A stretch of DNA of 64,000 nucleotides from Pseudonocardia humida (GCF_023898865.1 NZ_JAGSOV010000050.1:1-64000), one strand, 5' to 3'. Shown: positions 43,701 through 51,889, counted from the stretch's first letter. Translations and numbers: made by a program. Notes: generated from the sequence alone by a model not told the origin.

Positions 43701-44345
43701 ACCGCGACGGTGACCGCGTCGGTCCCGGTGGGCCAGTTCCCCGACGGCCTCGCCGTCTCGCCCGACGGCGCGCGGGTCTACGTCGGCAACGCCGACTCCG
43801 ACGACGTGACGGTGGTCGACGCGGCCACCGACCAGGTTGCCGGGCCGCCGATCCCGGTCGGCGACAGCCCGTTCGGCCTGGCCCTCAGCCCGGACGGCAG
43901 CCGGATCTACGTCCCGGAGTTCGCCGCGGGCGCCTGCTCGGTCATCGACACCGCGTCGGGCGCGGTGATCGGCACCGTCGACGTCGGGGAGGGGCCGTTG
44001 GGGGCGGCGTTCAGCCCGTCGGGCGAGCGGCTCTACGTCACCAACCAGGCCGAGGGCACCGTCTCGGTGGTCGACACCGCATCCGGGCAGGTGGTGGGCA
44101 CCCCGACCGCGGTGGGCACCAAGCCGTCCGGCGTCACCGTCGTCCCGGACGGCAGCCGCGTCCTGGTCACCGTCCGCGACGACGACGCGCTGGCCGTCCT
44201 GGACGCCGACGGCGCCCCGATCGGCGACCCGGTGCCGGTCGGCGACGCGCCGGTGTCGGTGGTGGTGTCGGCCGACGGCACCCGCGTCTACGTCGTCAGC
44301 GAGCGGTCGAACGACCTGACCGTGCTCACCGTCGCGGGGGAGTGA
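40779..44345 (+). CDS. receptor serine/threonine kinase with extracellular YVTN propeller
   Basis: This 1188-residue protein has, in order, a PknB-type kinase (about 8-270), a low-complexity cytoplasmic region, one membrane helix (about 857-882) and an extracellular propeller. Kinase landmarks are GRGGMGEV, VAVKRM, HRDVKPSNALL, DFG and YMAPERMMG. The middle has an Ala/Glu-rich repeat of about 170 residues (414-584), probably a long helix, and Pro-rich stretches with repeated E-M-S-P-V-V-P-P motifs. The exterior has seven repeats of about 42 residues of the YVTN type (VSPDGARVYVTNNGS). The layout is like mycobacterial PknD but longer. GTG 40779 directly precedes the domain; TTG 40743 is an alternative. 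Confidence 0.87.
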   Translation: MAEPELFGPYRLDTIIGRGGMGEVFRAFDTRRNRVVAVKRMSKHLVTDPEYRKRFRRESALAAMLREPHIIPIHDYGEIDGQLYIDMRLVEGADLATVLKRVQLSVERAVDVVSQIADALDAAHAEGLVHRDVKPSNALLVGPSPEEAASRGFVYLVDFGVAATLGGTTLSRPGLAVGSAAYMAPERMMGDDWDSRADVYSLACLLYEALTGRRPFPSDDLLTLLQAHMKAPAPRPSDLRRDLPPGMDQVVVTGMAKLPNARFSSAGEFADAARAVLERAPAPPPRNPDDVVTVVRRRPQPRPGPARGPVGQPPRPVPDPATELGPVVPPVESLRPPPRPAPGTERVEPPRPADPPPSTSDAAADLVELDPEVDSFGMAPPPRAELPEARFGAGAARTGEVGTGGSVQPDAGEPAEKAAAEKAAAERTEAERAAAAKAEAERVAAAEAEAERVAAAEAEAERVAAEKAAAEERAHAERVEAERVAAEKAAAEKAAADEKAEAERVEAARVEAARVEAARVEAERIVAEKAEAERVAALEAAAEKAAAARRVAAEIAAELAARKAAADRAAAGRAAAERAAASAGTSHPDSEMSPVVPPGASPESLVERTRSDPETEMSPIVARAGVPVDPRDPETEMSPVVPPLPHPSESDPETESGPVVPPRPGPDRPGAGVDDRTVVSRPGRAPGPGRPSPFPRPGPPRSDTPPPGTPSGRPGEGGPGGRPRPRPSTQPRPRPAGPPPSEAPGHNPVDLPTTPRPRPSQSPSAGTPAVASSPPPPGSTDPTRPGVRRPAQPLPKAEPIARGAAGQTVRIRRAPTPPPRPAIKPAPPRPEAEAVRPDPDATETITSPRAGGSGGGRGRLAWLAAIVVFGLLVVASAVFLPRLLAAGNAPFTQVAAIPVGIAPAEVALSPDGTRAYVTNLGADTVSVIDTAAAQTVGDPIPVGDMPNSVAVSPDGARVYVTNNGSDDLSVIDTATATVTASVPVGQFPDGLAVSPDGARVYVGNADSDDVTVVDAATDQVAGPPIPVGDSPFGLALSPDGSRIYVPEFAAGACSVIDTASGAVIGTVDVGEGPLGAAFSPSGERLYVTNQAEGTVSVVDTASGQVVGTPTAVGTKPSGVTVVPDGSRVLVTVRDDDALAVLDADGAPIGDPVPVGDAPVSVVVSADGTRVYVVSERSNDLTVLTVAGE

Positions 44346-44348
44346 GCG

Positions 44349-45965
44349 GTGGACGAGCTCCCGGGCGGATCACCGGCGCAGCGCCCCGGGGACACCGCCA
44401 CCGTCGTCATCGTCCCGCACCAACCGCCGCGCTCGACCCGGCGCGCGACGCTGCTGCTGGTCGGCGCGATCACGCTGGTCGGGCTCGTGCTGCGGTTCAC
44501 CCTGATCGGGTCCAAGAGCCTGTGGCTGGACGAGTCGTTCAGCGTCTGGATCGCCAACCTCGACCCGGGCCAGATCTGGCGCACGACCCTGCAGATCGAC
44601 ACGCACCCGCCGCTGTACTACTCGCTGCTGCACTTCTGGATCGACCCGCTCAGCGGGGAGATCGCGCTGCGCAGCTTCTCGGCGCTGTTCTCGGCCGCCG
44701 CCGTGCCGGTCCTGTACCTGGTGGGCCGCGAGGTCGGAGGGCGCGGGCTGGGCCTGCTGGTCGCCGGGCTGCAGGCGGTCTCCCCGCTGCACGTCTGGTA
44801 CGCCCAGCAGGGCCGCATGTACGCGATGATGACGTTCTTCGCGGCCGTCGCCCTGCTGTGCATGGTGCGACTGCTGACCGGTGGCCGCGGCGTCCGCGCG
44901 ACGCTGCTGACCTGGGCCGGGTTCGTCGTGGCCACGGTGCTGACCATGCTCAGCCACAACACCGGCGTGCTGCTGCCGGCCACGCTCGTCGTGTTCACCG
45001 CGGTCGTGGCACTCGGCCGGGTGGTCGCCGAGCGGCGCCGGGGGTTCGACCCCGACGGCACCGCCCCGCTGGGCAGGCTCGGCGCGGTCAGCCGCCCCGG
45101 CACCGACCTGCGGCTGTGGCTGGCCGGGCTGGTCGCGGTGGCGGTGCTGTGGCTGCCGTGGCTGCCCGGCTTCGCGGCCCAGACCGGTCGGGTCGACGCC
45201 GAGTTCTGGATCGCCCCACCGACCGCGCGCACCGTCCTCGACCATTTCCGCGACCTGCTCAGCGCCTACGCACCCGGGGCGGTGACGGTGCCGCTGCTCG
45301 TCGGCTGCGCGGTGCTGGTCGGGCTGGCCGCGTGGCACCTGCGCCATCGCCCCGAGCTGCTGGTGCTGCTGGTGCTGCTGGTCGTCGGGCCGGTGGTGGG
45401 CGAGCTGCTGGTCAGCGTGCGCCGGCCGATCTTCTACTCGCAGACGCTGATCTGGACCTCCCTGCCGCTGACGCTGCTCCTCGGCATCGGGCTGCTGCGG
45501 CTGCGGCCGCGCCCGGTGCTCGCCGCGGCGACCGCGGCGCTGCTCGCCGTCAACGCCCTCTCGCTCGTCACCTACTACCGGGCCGGGGGCGTCGAGGACT
45601 GGCGCGGCGCGGCCCTCTACGTCGCCGACCGGGCCGGACCCGGTGACGCGCTGCTGTTCAGCGCGGGCTGGACCGAGCTGGCCTTCGCCTACTACTACCG
45701 CAGCACCGGTGGCGAGCCGGTCGAGATGCACGGGCTGCCCGTCGACCCGTTCGACCGCGGGGTGCTGGAGCCGAAGATGGCGCCCACCGACATCCCCCGG
45801 CTCGACCAGCTCACCGAGGGCAGGCCGCGGGTGTGGCTGGTGCTCAGCCACGACGGCTACACCGACCCCGACCGGATCGTCACCAGCAGGCTCGGCGAGC
45901 ACCTGCGCGTGGTCGAGCAGGTCGACCTGGCCGGGATGCGCATCCAGGCCTACGAGCCCGACTGA
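44349..45965 (+). CDS. GT39-type membrane glycosyltransferase (mannosyltransferase-like)
   Basis: This 538-residue protein has about eleven membrane segments and the family's early external loop SKSLWLDESFSVWIA, where the aspartate-glutamate pair is catalytic in PMT/ArnT-type enzymes. QIDTHPPLYYSLLHFWIDPL follows, also typical. These enzymes use a polyprenyl-phosphate sugar outside the membrane. The GTG starts 4 bases after the kinase stop and uses GGGGGAG inside that gene, so the two are co-transcribed. Its target could be a protein or a glycan. Confidence 0.87.
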   Translation: MDELPGGSPAQRPGDTATVVIVPHQPPRSTRRATLLLVGAITLVGLVLRFTLIGSKSLWLDESFSVWIANLDPGQIWRTTLQIDTHPPLYYSLLHFWIDPLSGEIALRSFSALFSAAAVPVLYLVGREVGGRGLGLLVAGLQAVSPLHVWYAQQGRMYAMMTFFAAVALLCMVRLLTGGRGVRATLLTWAGFVVATVLTMLSHNTGVLLPATLVVFTAVVALGRVVAERRRGFDPDGTAPLGRLGAVSRPGTDLRLWLAGLVAVAVLWLPWLPGFAAQTGRVDAEFWIAPPTARTVLDHFRDLLSAYAPGAVTVPLLVGCAVLVGLAAWHLRHRPELLVLLVLLVVGPVVGELLVSVRRPIFYSQTLIWTSLPLTLLLGIGLLRLRPRPVLAAATAALLAVNALSLVTYYRAGGVEDWRGAALYVADRAGPGDALLFSAGWTELAFAYYYRSTGGEPVEMHGLPVDPFDRGVLEPKMAPTDIPRLDQLTEGRPRVWLVLSHDGYTDPDRIVTSRLGEHLRVVEQVDLAGMRIQAYEPD

Positions 45966-46061
45966 CACCGTGCGACGATCGAGGCGGGCACGACGTCCAC
46001 CGACCGGGTGACGGCGCTGGGTGCGGAGGCCCGCGGACACCGAGGTGGGGGAACGACGGGC

Positions 46062-48278
46062 GTGGAGGGTGAGGTATTCGGGCCGTACCGGCTCGATGCG
46101 TTGATCGGCTCCGGCGGCATGGGCGAGGTCTTCCGCGCCCACGACACCTCCCGCAACCGGGTCGTCGCGCTGAAGCGGCTACCCCGCCAGCTCGCCGTCG
46201 ACGAGGAGTACCGGGCCCGGTTCCAGCGGGAGTCCGCGCTGGTCGCGCAGCTGCGCGAGCCGCACATCATCCCCATCCACGACTACGGCGAGATCGACGG
46301 CCAGCTCTACATCGACATGCGCCTGGTCGAGGGCCAGGACCTGGCGAAGGTGCTGGCGAAGGGCCCGCAGAGCGTCGGGCGCGCCGTCGACGTCGTCTCC
46401 CAGATCGCCGACGCGCTCGACGCCGCGCACGGCGAAGGGCTCGTGCACCGCGACGTCAAGCCGTCCAACATCCTGCTGGTCGGGCGGCCCGGCCCGGACG
46501 GCGTGACGGTGACCGACCGCGGCGTCGCCTACCTCGTCGACTTCGGCATCGCCCGCTCCGTGGACGGGCCGACCCTCAGCGCGGCCGGGCTGGCCATGGG
46601 CAGCTCCGGCTACATGGCCCCCGAACGGCTCACCGGCGACGACTGGGACCTGCGCGTCGACGTGTACTCGCTGGCCTGCGTGCTCTACGAGTGCCTGGTC
46701 GGCAGCCGGCCGTTCCCGGCGAAGAGCCTGCCCGCGGCGATCAACGCGCACCTGAACACGCCGCCGCCGCGCCCGTCCGCGAGCCGCCCCGACCTGCCCG
46801 TCGGCTTCGACGAGGTCGTGGCGACCGGGATGGCCAAGAGCCCCACCGAGCGCTACTCGTCGGCGGGTCGGATGGCCGCCGCCGCCCGCGCGCTGCTGAC
46901 CTCGCGCACCGGTTCCCAGCCGTTCCCGGTGCCCGGCACGGGGTCGAGCGGCGCGCTCCGCCCCAGCCCGGTCCCGCGCCCGCCCACCGGCCCGCAGCCG
47001 GGTCCGCGGACGGGGGAGCCGCCGCGCACCGGGCCCCGCCCGGCCGGTCCGCCGCTCCCGTGGCCGACGGGCCCGCAGCCGCCCGGCCCCGGTCAGGCCC
47101 GGCCCGCCCCGGCCGCGGTGATCAGCGGGCCGGTGCGCACCGACCACCCCAGCGGCCCGATCGACACCCCCGCACCGCCCGCGCCACGCGGGGTGTCCCG
47201 CCGCCGGCTGCTGATCGGCGGAGCCGCGACGGCCGCCGTCGCGGTGACCGGCGGCGCGGTGTGGGGCGGGCTCAAGCTGGCCGGCCTGATCGACGCCGCC
47301 GGCCCGTGGACCTTCGCCACCGGCGACAAGATCTACTCCTCGCCGCTGGTCGCCGACGGCGTCGTCTACATCGGCAGCAACGACAGCGTGCTCTACGCCC
47401 TCGACGCCGCGGGCGGCACCGAGGTCTGGCGCTACCCGACCCGCGGCCCGGTCACCTCCTCGCCCACCATCGCCGGCGGTGTCGTCTACGTGGGCAGCAA
47501 CGACGAGCAGTTGCACGCCGTCGACGCCGCCACCGGCAAGGGCCGCTGGTCGGCCGCGGCGGGCGGGGTCGTGCACTCCTCGCCGACCGTGGCCGGCGGC
47601 GTGGTCTACGTCGGCAGCCGCGACGCCACCCTGCGCGCCTTCGACGCCGCCACCGGCGAGCAGCGCTGGGCGTTCGCCGGCGGCGACTGGTTCAACTCCT
47701 CACCCGCCGTCGCCGGTGGGGCCGTCTTCGTCGGCTGCCGCGACTCCAACATCTACGCCGTCGACGCCGCGACCGGCGTCGAGCGCTGGCGCCACCCGAC
47801 GACCAGCACCGTCGACTCGTCCCCGACGGTCGTCGAGGACAAGGTGTTCATCGGCGCCGACGACTACCGCGTCCGCTGCCTCGACGCCGCCTCCGGGACG
47901 CTGAACTGGGAGTTCTGGGCCGAGGGCGGTGTGGTGTCCGGGCCGGTTGTGGACGGCGGCGTGGTCTACGTCGGCAGCGACGACGCCAACCTCTACGCCC
48001 TCGAGGCCGACACCGGGCGGCGGCGCTGGGCGTACGCCACCGGGGGAGGCATCCGCTCCTCGCCCGCGATCGGCGACGACATCGTCTACGCGGGCAGCGC
48101 CGACCGCTCCCTGCACGCGGTCGACCTGCGCAGCGGCGCCCCCCGCTGGCGCTACGAGACCCCCGGCCCCCTCGACGACTCCGCGCCCGCCGTCGCCGGC
48201 GGGCTGGTGTACGTCGGGAGCCTGAGCAGCGCGGTCTTCGCCGTCGACGCCTACACCGGCGAAGGCCCACCCCCCTGA
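46062..48278 (+). CDS. receptor serine/threonine kinase with PQQ-type propeller
   Basis: This 738-residue protein has a kinase domain at about 7-270 (GSGGMGEV, VALKRL, HRDVKPSNILL, DFG, YMAPERLTG), a Pro-rich linker, one membrane segment (RRRLLIGGAATAAVAVTGGAV, about 380-400) and eight PQQ/BamB-like repeats of about 40 residues with SSPTVAGGVVYVGS...LDAATG..RW. It has no long Ala/Glu helix, unlike the kinase at 40779. The two kinase domains are close paralogues, and 84 bases are identical between the genes. GTG 46062 has GGTGGGGGA upstream. The propeller may sense a cell-surface component. Confidence 0.88.
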   Translation: MEGEVFGPYRLDALIGSGGMGEVFRAHDTSRNRVVALKRLPRQLAVDEEYRARFQRESALVAQLREPHIIPIHDYGEIDGQLYIDMRLVEGQDLAKVLAKGPQSVGRAVDVVSQIADALDAAHGEGLVHRDVKPSNILLVGRPGPDGVTVTDRGVAYLVDFGIARSVDGPTLSAAGLAMGSSGYMAPERLTGDDWDLRVDVYSLACVLYECLVGSRPFPAKSLPAAINAHLNTPPPRPSASRPDLPVGFDEVVATGMAKSPTERYSSAGRMAAAARALLTSRTGSQPFPVPGTGSSGALRPSPVPRPPTGPQPGPRTGEPPRTGPRPAGPPLPWPTGPQPPGPGQARPAPAAVISGPVRTDHPSGPIDTPAPPAPRGVSRRRLLIGGAATAAVAVTGGAVWGGLKLAGLIDAAGPWTFATGDKIYSSPLVADGVVYIGSNDSVLYALDAAGGTEVWRYPTRGPVTSSPTIAGGVVYVGSNDEQLHAVDAATGKGRWSAAAGGVVHSSPTVAGGVVYVGSRDATLRAFDAATGEQRWAFAGGDWFNSSPAVAGGAVFVGCRDSNIYAVDAATGVERWRHPTTSTVDSSPTVVEDKVFIGADDYRVRCLDAASGTLNWEFWAEGGVVSGPVVDGGVVYVGSDDANLYALEADTGRRRWAYATGGGIRSSPAIGDDIVYAGSADRSLHAVDLRSGAPRWRYETPGPLDDSAPAVAGGLVYVGSLSSAVFAVDAYTGEGPPP

Positions 48279-48420
48279 CCCACGGGCGGGGCGGGGCCTG
48301 CGCCGGCGGGGTTGCCGTCCGGTAAGACGGGCCTTACCCGCTCGTCGCGTCATTCCGCCCGCCGGGCAACTGCCGGGGTCGCCCCGCACCCCCGACACTC
48401 GTTGTCGAGGGGTGATGTCG

Positions 48421-49314
48421 ATGTCCGAGTCCGCGTCCCGGCGCCCGGGATCCCGTTCCGCGCAGTTCCGCCTGGTACCACTGCTGGCGCTGGCCGCCGC
48501 CGCGGTGGCCCTGACCGGCTGCGGGCAGGCGCCCGCCCCGCAGCAGGTCGAGCCGGCCGGGGTCACGTTCCCGGACACCGGCTCGACGTCCGGGCTCTCG
48601 ACGTCCGACGAGGGGTCGGACGTCGAGGACCCGGTCGACGTCGAGGACGCCGAGGACGGCGGGGGGAGCGTCGTCGTCGGTTCGCGGCCCGGGGAGCCCG
48701 CGCCGACCGAGGTGACGACCGAGCAGATCACCGGGCCGGTGGCGGTGCTGGAGGTGTCGACCGACGCGGGGCGGGTCAGCGTCATCGGCTCCGACGACCC
48801 GGCCGTCACCGTCACCCGCCGCATCCACCGCGAGCCCGACGCCCCGGTCGAGGCCGTCCGCCACGACGGCGACGTCCTGCGCATCGAGTCCGAGTGCCCG
48901 GTGGACTCGCCGCGCGGCCCGTGCCGGATCGACTACGAGATCGCGGTCCCGCGCGACACCTCGGTCGCGATCGGCGGCGCCGGCGGCGACCTGGCCACCA
49001 CCGGCCTGGCCGGTCCGCTGACCGCGCGCAGCGCCAGCGGTTCGATCCTGGTCGCCGAGCACCGCTCGCCGACCACGGTCGCCGACACGGCCAGCGGCGA
49101 CGTCGAGGTGCGCCTCGGCGAGCGCCCGGTGTCGCTGGAGGTGCGCTCGGTCAGCGGGAACGTCCGGGTCGTCCTGCCCGACGCGGGGTCGTACCGGGTG
49201 GAGACGGCGACGGTCAGCGGCGACACCGACGTCGACGTCCGCGACGACCCGGGCGCCAGCTCCACGGTCCGGGCGCGCACGACCAGCGGGGACGTCACCG
49301 TCGGCACGAGCTGA
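48421..49314 (+). CDS. DUF4097-type lipoprotein
   Basis: This 297-residue protein has a signal segment ending in the lipobox LTGC (about residue 36), an acidic linker rich in Asp/Glu, and a beta-solenoid-like domain of repeated strands: LEVSTDAGRVSVIGSDD, TARSASGSILVAEHRS, DTASGDVEVRLGE, RSVSGNVRVVLP, ATVSGDTDVDV. That is the DUF4097/DUF4098 adhesin-like pattern. ATG 48421 is preferred because GAGGGG lies 8 bases upstream; GTG 48412 would overlap it. The function is unknown. It sits between a kinase and an FHA protein and may belong to that module. Confidence 0.8.
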   Translation: MSESASRRPGSRSAQFRLVPLLALAAAAVALTGCGQAPAPQQVEPAGVTFPDTGSTSGLSTSDEGSDVEDPVDVEDAEDGGGSVVVGSRPGEPAPTEVTTEQITGPVAVLEVSTDAGRVSVIGSDDPAVTVTRRIHREPDAPVEAVRHDGDVLRIESECPVDSPRGPCRIDYEIAVPRDTSVAIGGAGGDLATTGLAGPLTARSASGSILVAEHRSPTTVADTASGDVEVRLGERPVSLEVRSVSGNVRVVLPDAGSYRVETATVSGDTDVDVRDDPGASSTVRARTTSGDVTVGTS

Positions 49315-49331
49315 CGGCAGCGAGGGGGGAA

Positions 49332-49371
49332 GCGGTAGGGCCCGGCCACGGGGGCGGCCGGGCCCTACCGC
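49332..49371. terminator. bidirectional intrinsic terminator
   Basis: GCGGTAGGGCCCGGCC (49332-49347) pairs perfectly over 16 bases with 49356-49371 and is followed by CTTTT on the plus strand. It separates the convergent lipoprotein and FHA genes. Confidence 0.85.
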
Positions 49372-49390
49372 CTTTTCGCGTCCTACCGGG

Positions 49391-50005
49391 TCAGTCGGCC
49401 TTGGCGGCGGCCGCCGCGCGGACCTCGGCCAGCGTGATGGCGCCGCGGCGCAGCGCCTCGTTGGCCAGCCGGGTGCGCCTGCGCTCGCCCTCGCCGGTGA
49501 CGCCGAACTTGTCGTAGAGCCGCAGCAGGTGCTGCTTGACCGCGGCCTCGCTGACCCACAGCGCCTGCGCGATCTGCCGCGTCGAGGCGGGCTCGCTGAA
49601 CATCTCCGAACCGGTCAGCGGCGTGAACAGGGCGATCAGCACGTCGCGCTCGCGCGGGGTGAGCGTCGGCGGGGCCGCCTGGGCCTCGGTCATGCCGGGG
49701 TCGTCGGCGGTGCGGTCGGCGCGCAGCACGATCCGGGTCCGGCCGATGCGCAGCTCGTCGCCGGCGCTGAGCCGGGCCTCGCCCGACACCCGGCTGCCGT
49801 TGAGGAACGTGCCGTTGCGCGAGTTCACGTCGCGCACGCTCCACGACCCCGCGAGCTGCTCGACGACCGCGTGCACGCGGGACACCTGGCTGTCGTCGGA
49901 CAGCACGATGGTGTTGCCGTCCGACCGACCGACCGTGATGCGCTCGGTACCCAGCTGCACGAGCTCCGCCCCGCCGGAGCGCCACACCTCGAGGAACGCG
50001 TTCAT
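49391..50005 (-). CDS. FHA-domain protein with C-terminal helix-turn-helix
   Basis: This 204-residue protein has an N-terminal FHA domain (about 5-100) with GRSDGNTIVLSDDSQVSRVHAVV and DVNSRNGTFLNG, carrying the Arg, Ser, His and Asn-Gly residues that hold phosphothreonine. A LuxR/sigma-4-like helix-turn-helix follows: LTPRERDVLIALFTPL, then ASTRQIAQALWVSEAAVKQHLLRLYDKFGV. It should couple kinase signals to transcription. ATG 50005 has GGGGGAAGGTGGG upstream. It is encoded near two receptor kinases, so it is a plausible partner, but no interaction is shown by sequence. Confidence 0.87.
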   Translation of the reverse strand: MNAFLEVWRSGGAELVQLGTERITVGRSDGNTIVLSDDSQVSRVHAVVEQLAGSWSVRDVNSRNGTFLNGSRVSGEARLSAGDELRIGRTRIVLRADRTADDPGMTEAQAAPPTLTPRERDVLIALFTPLTGSEMFSEPASTRQIAQALWVSEAAVKQHLLRLYDKFGVTGEGERRRTRLANEALRRGAITLAEVRAAAAAKAD

Positions 50006-50165
50006 CCCACCCACCTTCCCCCGAAACCGTAGCCGACCCCGGGCCCGGCTCGACAGGACGAGGTGCCGAGACCGGATCATGATACCGACGGCCGGCTACG
50101 GGATCCTCCCTGTCGTCGCGGCCGCCGACGGTATCCAGGTGCCACCGCGGGCGCTCCCGATCCCC

Positions 50166-51146
50166 ATGACGACTCCTGCCGACGCCCTGTCCCGGCTGGC
50201 CGACGGCTACCTCGCCACCCAGCTGCTGCACGTCGCCGTCGAGCTGCGACTACCCGAGGCGCTGGCCGCGCGGCCGCGCCGCGCCGCCGAGCTGGCCGAC
50301 GAGGTCGGCGCCGACCGCGCCGTCCTGCACCGGGTGCTGCGGGGCCTGGCCGCCGACGGCGTGCTCGACGAGCTGCCCGACGGCCGCTTCGCCCGCACCC
50401 CGCTTGGCGAGCTGCTCGACGCCGGCCACCCGTCCTCGATGCGCGGCGCGGTGCGCGCCCGCGGCGGGCTGTACTACACGGCGTTGGCCGGGCTGCTGGC
50501 CGCGACCCGCACCGGCGGCACGCCGTTCGAGCTGGCGCACGGCAGGCCGTTCTTCGCCCACCTCGCCGCGCACCCCGAGCAGGGCGCGGCGTTCCAGGCG
50601 TCGATGGTGGCGCGGTCGCGGCGGGAGGCGGCCGCGGTCGTCGCGGCCTACGACTTCTCCGGGTTCGGCACCCTCGTCGACGTCGGCGGCGGCCCCGGCC
50701 TGCTGCTGGCCGCGGTGCTGGCCGCCAACCCGGCGCTGTCCGGGACGCTGTTCGACCGGCCAGAGGTCGTCGCGGGGGCGACGCTGCCGCACGTCGGCGG
50801 CGACTTCTTCACCCGCGTGCCCCCCGGCGCCGACGCCTACCTGCTCTCCCGCGTCATCCACGACTGGGACGACGCGGAGGCCACCACCATCCTGCGCACC
50901 TGCCGCCGCGCCATGCCCGACACGGCAGTGCTGCTGCTCGTCGAGGCCCTGCTGCCCGAGCGCGCCGTCGACGACCCGGCCGCGGTCCGGATGGACCTGC
51001 ACATGCTGGCGCTGCTGCACGGGCGCGAGCGCACGCGGCGGGAGTACGCACGGCTGCTGGAGGGGGCCGGGCTGCGGTTGGAGCGGGTGGTGCCGACGAC
51101 CGGCGGGGTGCACGTGATCGAGGCGTGCCCGGCGGCGGGCGGGTGA
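50166..51146 (+). CDS. SAM-dependent O-methyltransferase
   Basis: This 326-residue protein has a winged-helix dimerisation domain at the N-terminus and a Rossmann methyltransferase domain with motif I LVDVGGGPGLLLAAVLA and the catalytic block SRVIHDWDDAEATTIL, where the His acts as base. This is the small-molecule O-methyltransferase family common in antibiotic pathways and in general actinobacterial metabolism. No biosynthetic cluster surrounds it. An upstream in-frame ATG (50079) would add 29 residues unlike the family; ATG 50166 is preferred. Confidence 0.85.
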   Translation: MTTPADALSRLADGYLATQLLHVAVELRLPEALAARPRRAAELADEVGADRAVLHRVLRGLAADGVLDELPDGRFARTPLGELLDAGHPSSMRGAVRARGGLYYTALAGLLAATRTGGTPFELAHGRPFFAHLAAHPEQGAAFQASMVARSRREAAAVVAAYDFSGFGTLVDVGGGPGLLLAAVLAANPALSGTLFDRPEVVAGATLPHVGGDFFTRVPPGADAYLLSRVIHDWDDAEATTILRTCRRAMPDTAVLLLVEALLPERAVDDPAAVRMDLHMLALLHGRERTRREYARLLEGAGLRLERVVPTTGGVHVIEACPAAGG

Positions 51147-51149
51147 CGG

Positions 51150-51550
51150 TCAGCCGAGCAGGTGCAGGCCCTCGTGCTCGGCGAAGTGGGCGAAGTCCTT
51201 GGTGTTGAGGGTCGCGAGGGGGAGCTGGACGCGAGGCAGCAGGCGGCGATCCACGCGTCGTTGACCGGGCGGGGCCGACCGCGCAGCCGGGCGTGGGCCT
51301 GGACTTCACCCCAGATCGTCGCCACCTGGAGGGTGTAGGGGAGCACGACGACGTCCTGCCGGAAGAAGCGGTCGAGGTCGGCTCGGCGGCGGGACCCCCA
51401 GCGACGGAGGTGGGTCCACTGGGTGGGTTCCCCGACGGTCACGAACGTGACGGCCAGCCGCGTCGCCCCCGCGTGCCGGAGCAGTGGATCGGGCACGCGC
51501 CCCTTCAGGACCGCCGACGCCACGTCGGTGTCCAGGACGAGCGGGGGCAC
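51150..51550 (-). pseudogene. PIN-domain (VapC-type) toxin, frameshifted
   Basis: From GTG 51550 the protein reads PPLVLDTDVASAVLKGRVPD (first PIN aspartates), then HLRRWGSRRRADLDRFF and RPVNDAWIAACCLA, with the expected NDAWIAA block. After about 107 residues the frame is lost. In the next frame LPLATLNTKDFAHFAEHEGL, the normal C-terminal block with the last metal-binding Asp, continues to a stop at 51150. One base appears to be missing near 51235-51245. The gene is therefore broken, unless the shift is a sequencing error. It overlaps the upstream antitoxin gene by 46 bases. Confidence 0.75.
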
Positions 51551-51744
51551 GCCAGACCGGACCGACGGGAGGCGTAGAGGTCGACCAGGAAGTCGTCGTA
51601 CTCCTCGTCGGATTCCCACAGGTCGGGTCGAGCCAGGTCGGCAGGCGAGGCGACCGGTTCGACGCCCTGTTCGCGAGCGAGATCGTCGAACGACGGCATC
51701 TCGGTGGCCGGGCGCAAGGCCGGTCGGTCTTCGGGGTACGCCAA
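51505..51744 (-). CDS. antitoxin-like small protein partnered with VapC-type toxin
   Basis: This 79-residue acidic protein has SFDDLAREQGVEPVASPADLARPDLWESDEEYDDFLVDLYASRR, with the acidic C-terminal segment typical of antitoxins that sit in front of PIN toxins. No DNA-binding fold is recognised. The TTG at 51744 is supported by a strong GAGGTGATCGC ribosome site; an ATG at 51699 is the alternative. Its 3' end overlaps the broken toxin gene. With the toxin frameshifted, the antitoxin could be a leftover that still neutralises related toxins. Confidence 0.7.
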   Translation of the reverse strand: MAYPEDRPALRPATEMPSFDDLAREQGVEPVASPADLARPDLWESDEEYDDFLVDLYASRRSGLACPRSSWTPTWRRRS

Positions 51745-51889
51745 GCGATCACCTCAGTAGCTCGGACTCCATCGTGTCACGCCGGATGCTTCCATCGATC
51801 GTCGCTCAGCGTGGTCGATTCAGCACAACCGTGCGTCGAGACCCACCCGCGCCGCGTCGATCGGCCGGCGGTGGACGAGGATCACCGCC

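Noticed and set aside
47330..48270. Regular repeats about 120 bases apart, possibly a CRISPR-like or minisatellite array.
   Set aside because: They encode the eight PQQ-type propeller blades and vary as protein repeats do. No identical direct repeats with spacers were found anywhere in the window.
48322..48342. GGTAAG and CTTACC inverted six-mers before the DUF4097 gene.
   Set aside because: The arms are only six bases long, which is expected by chance at this length and composition.
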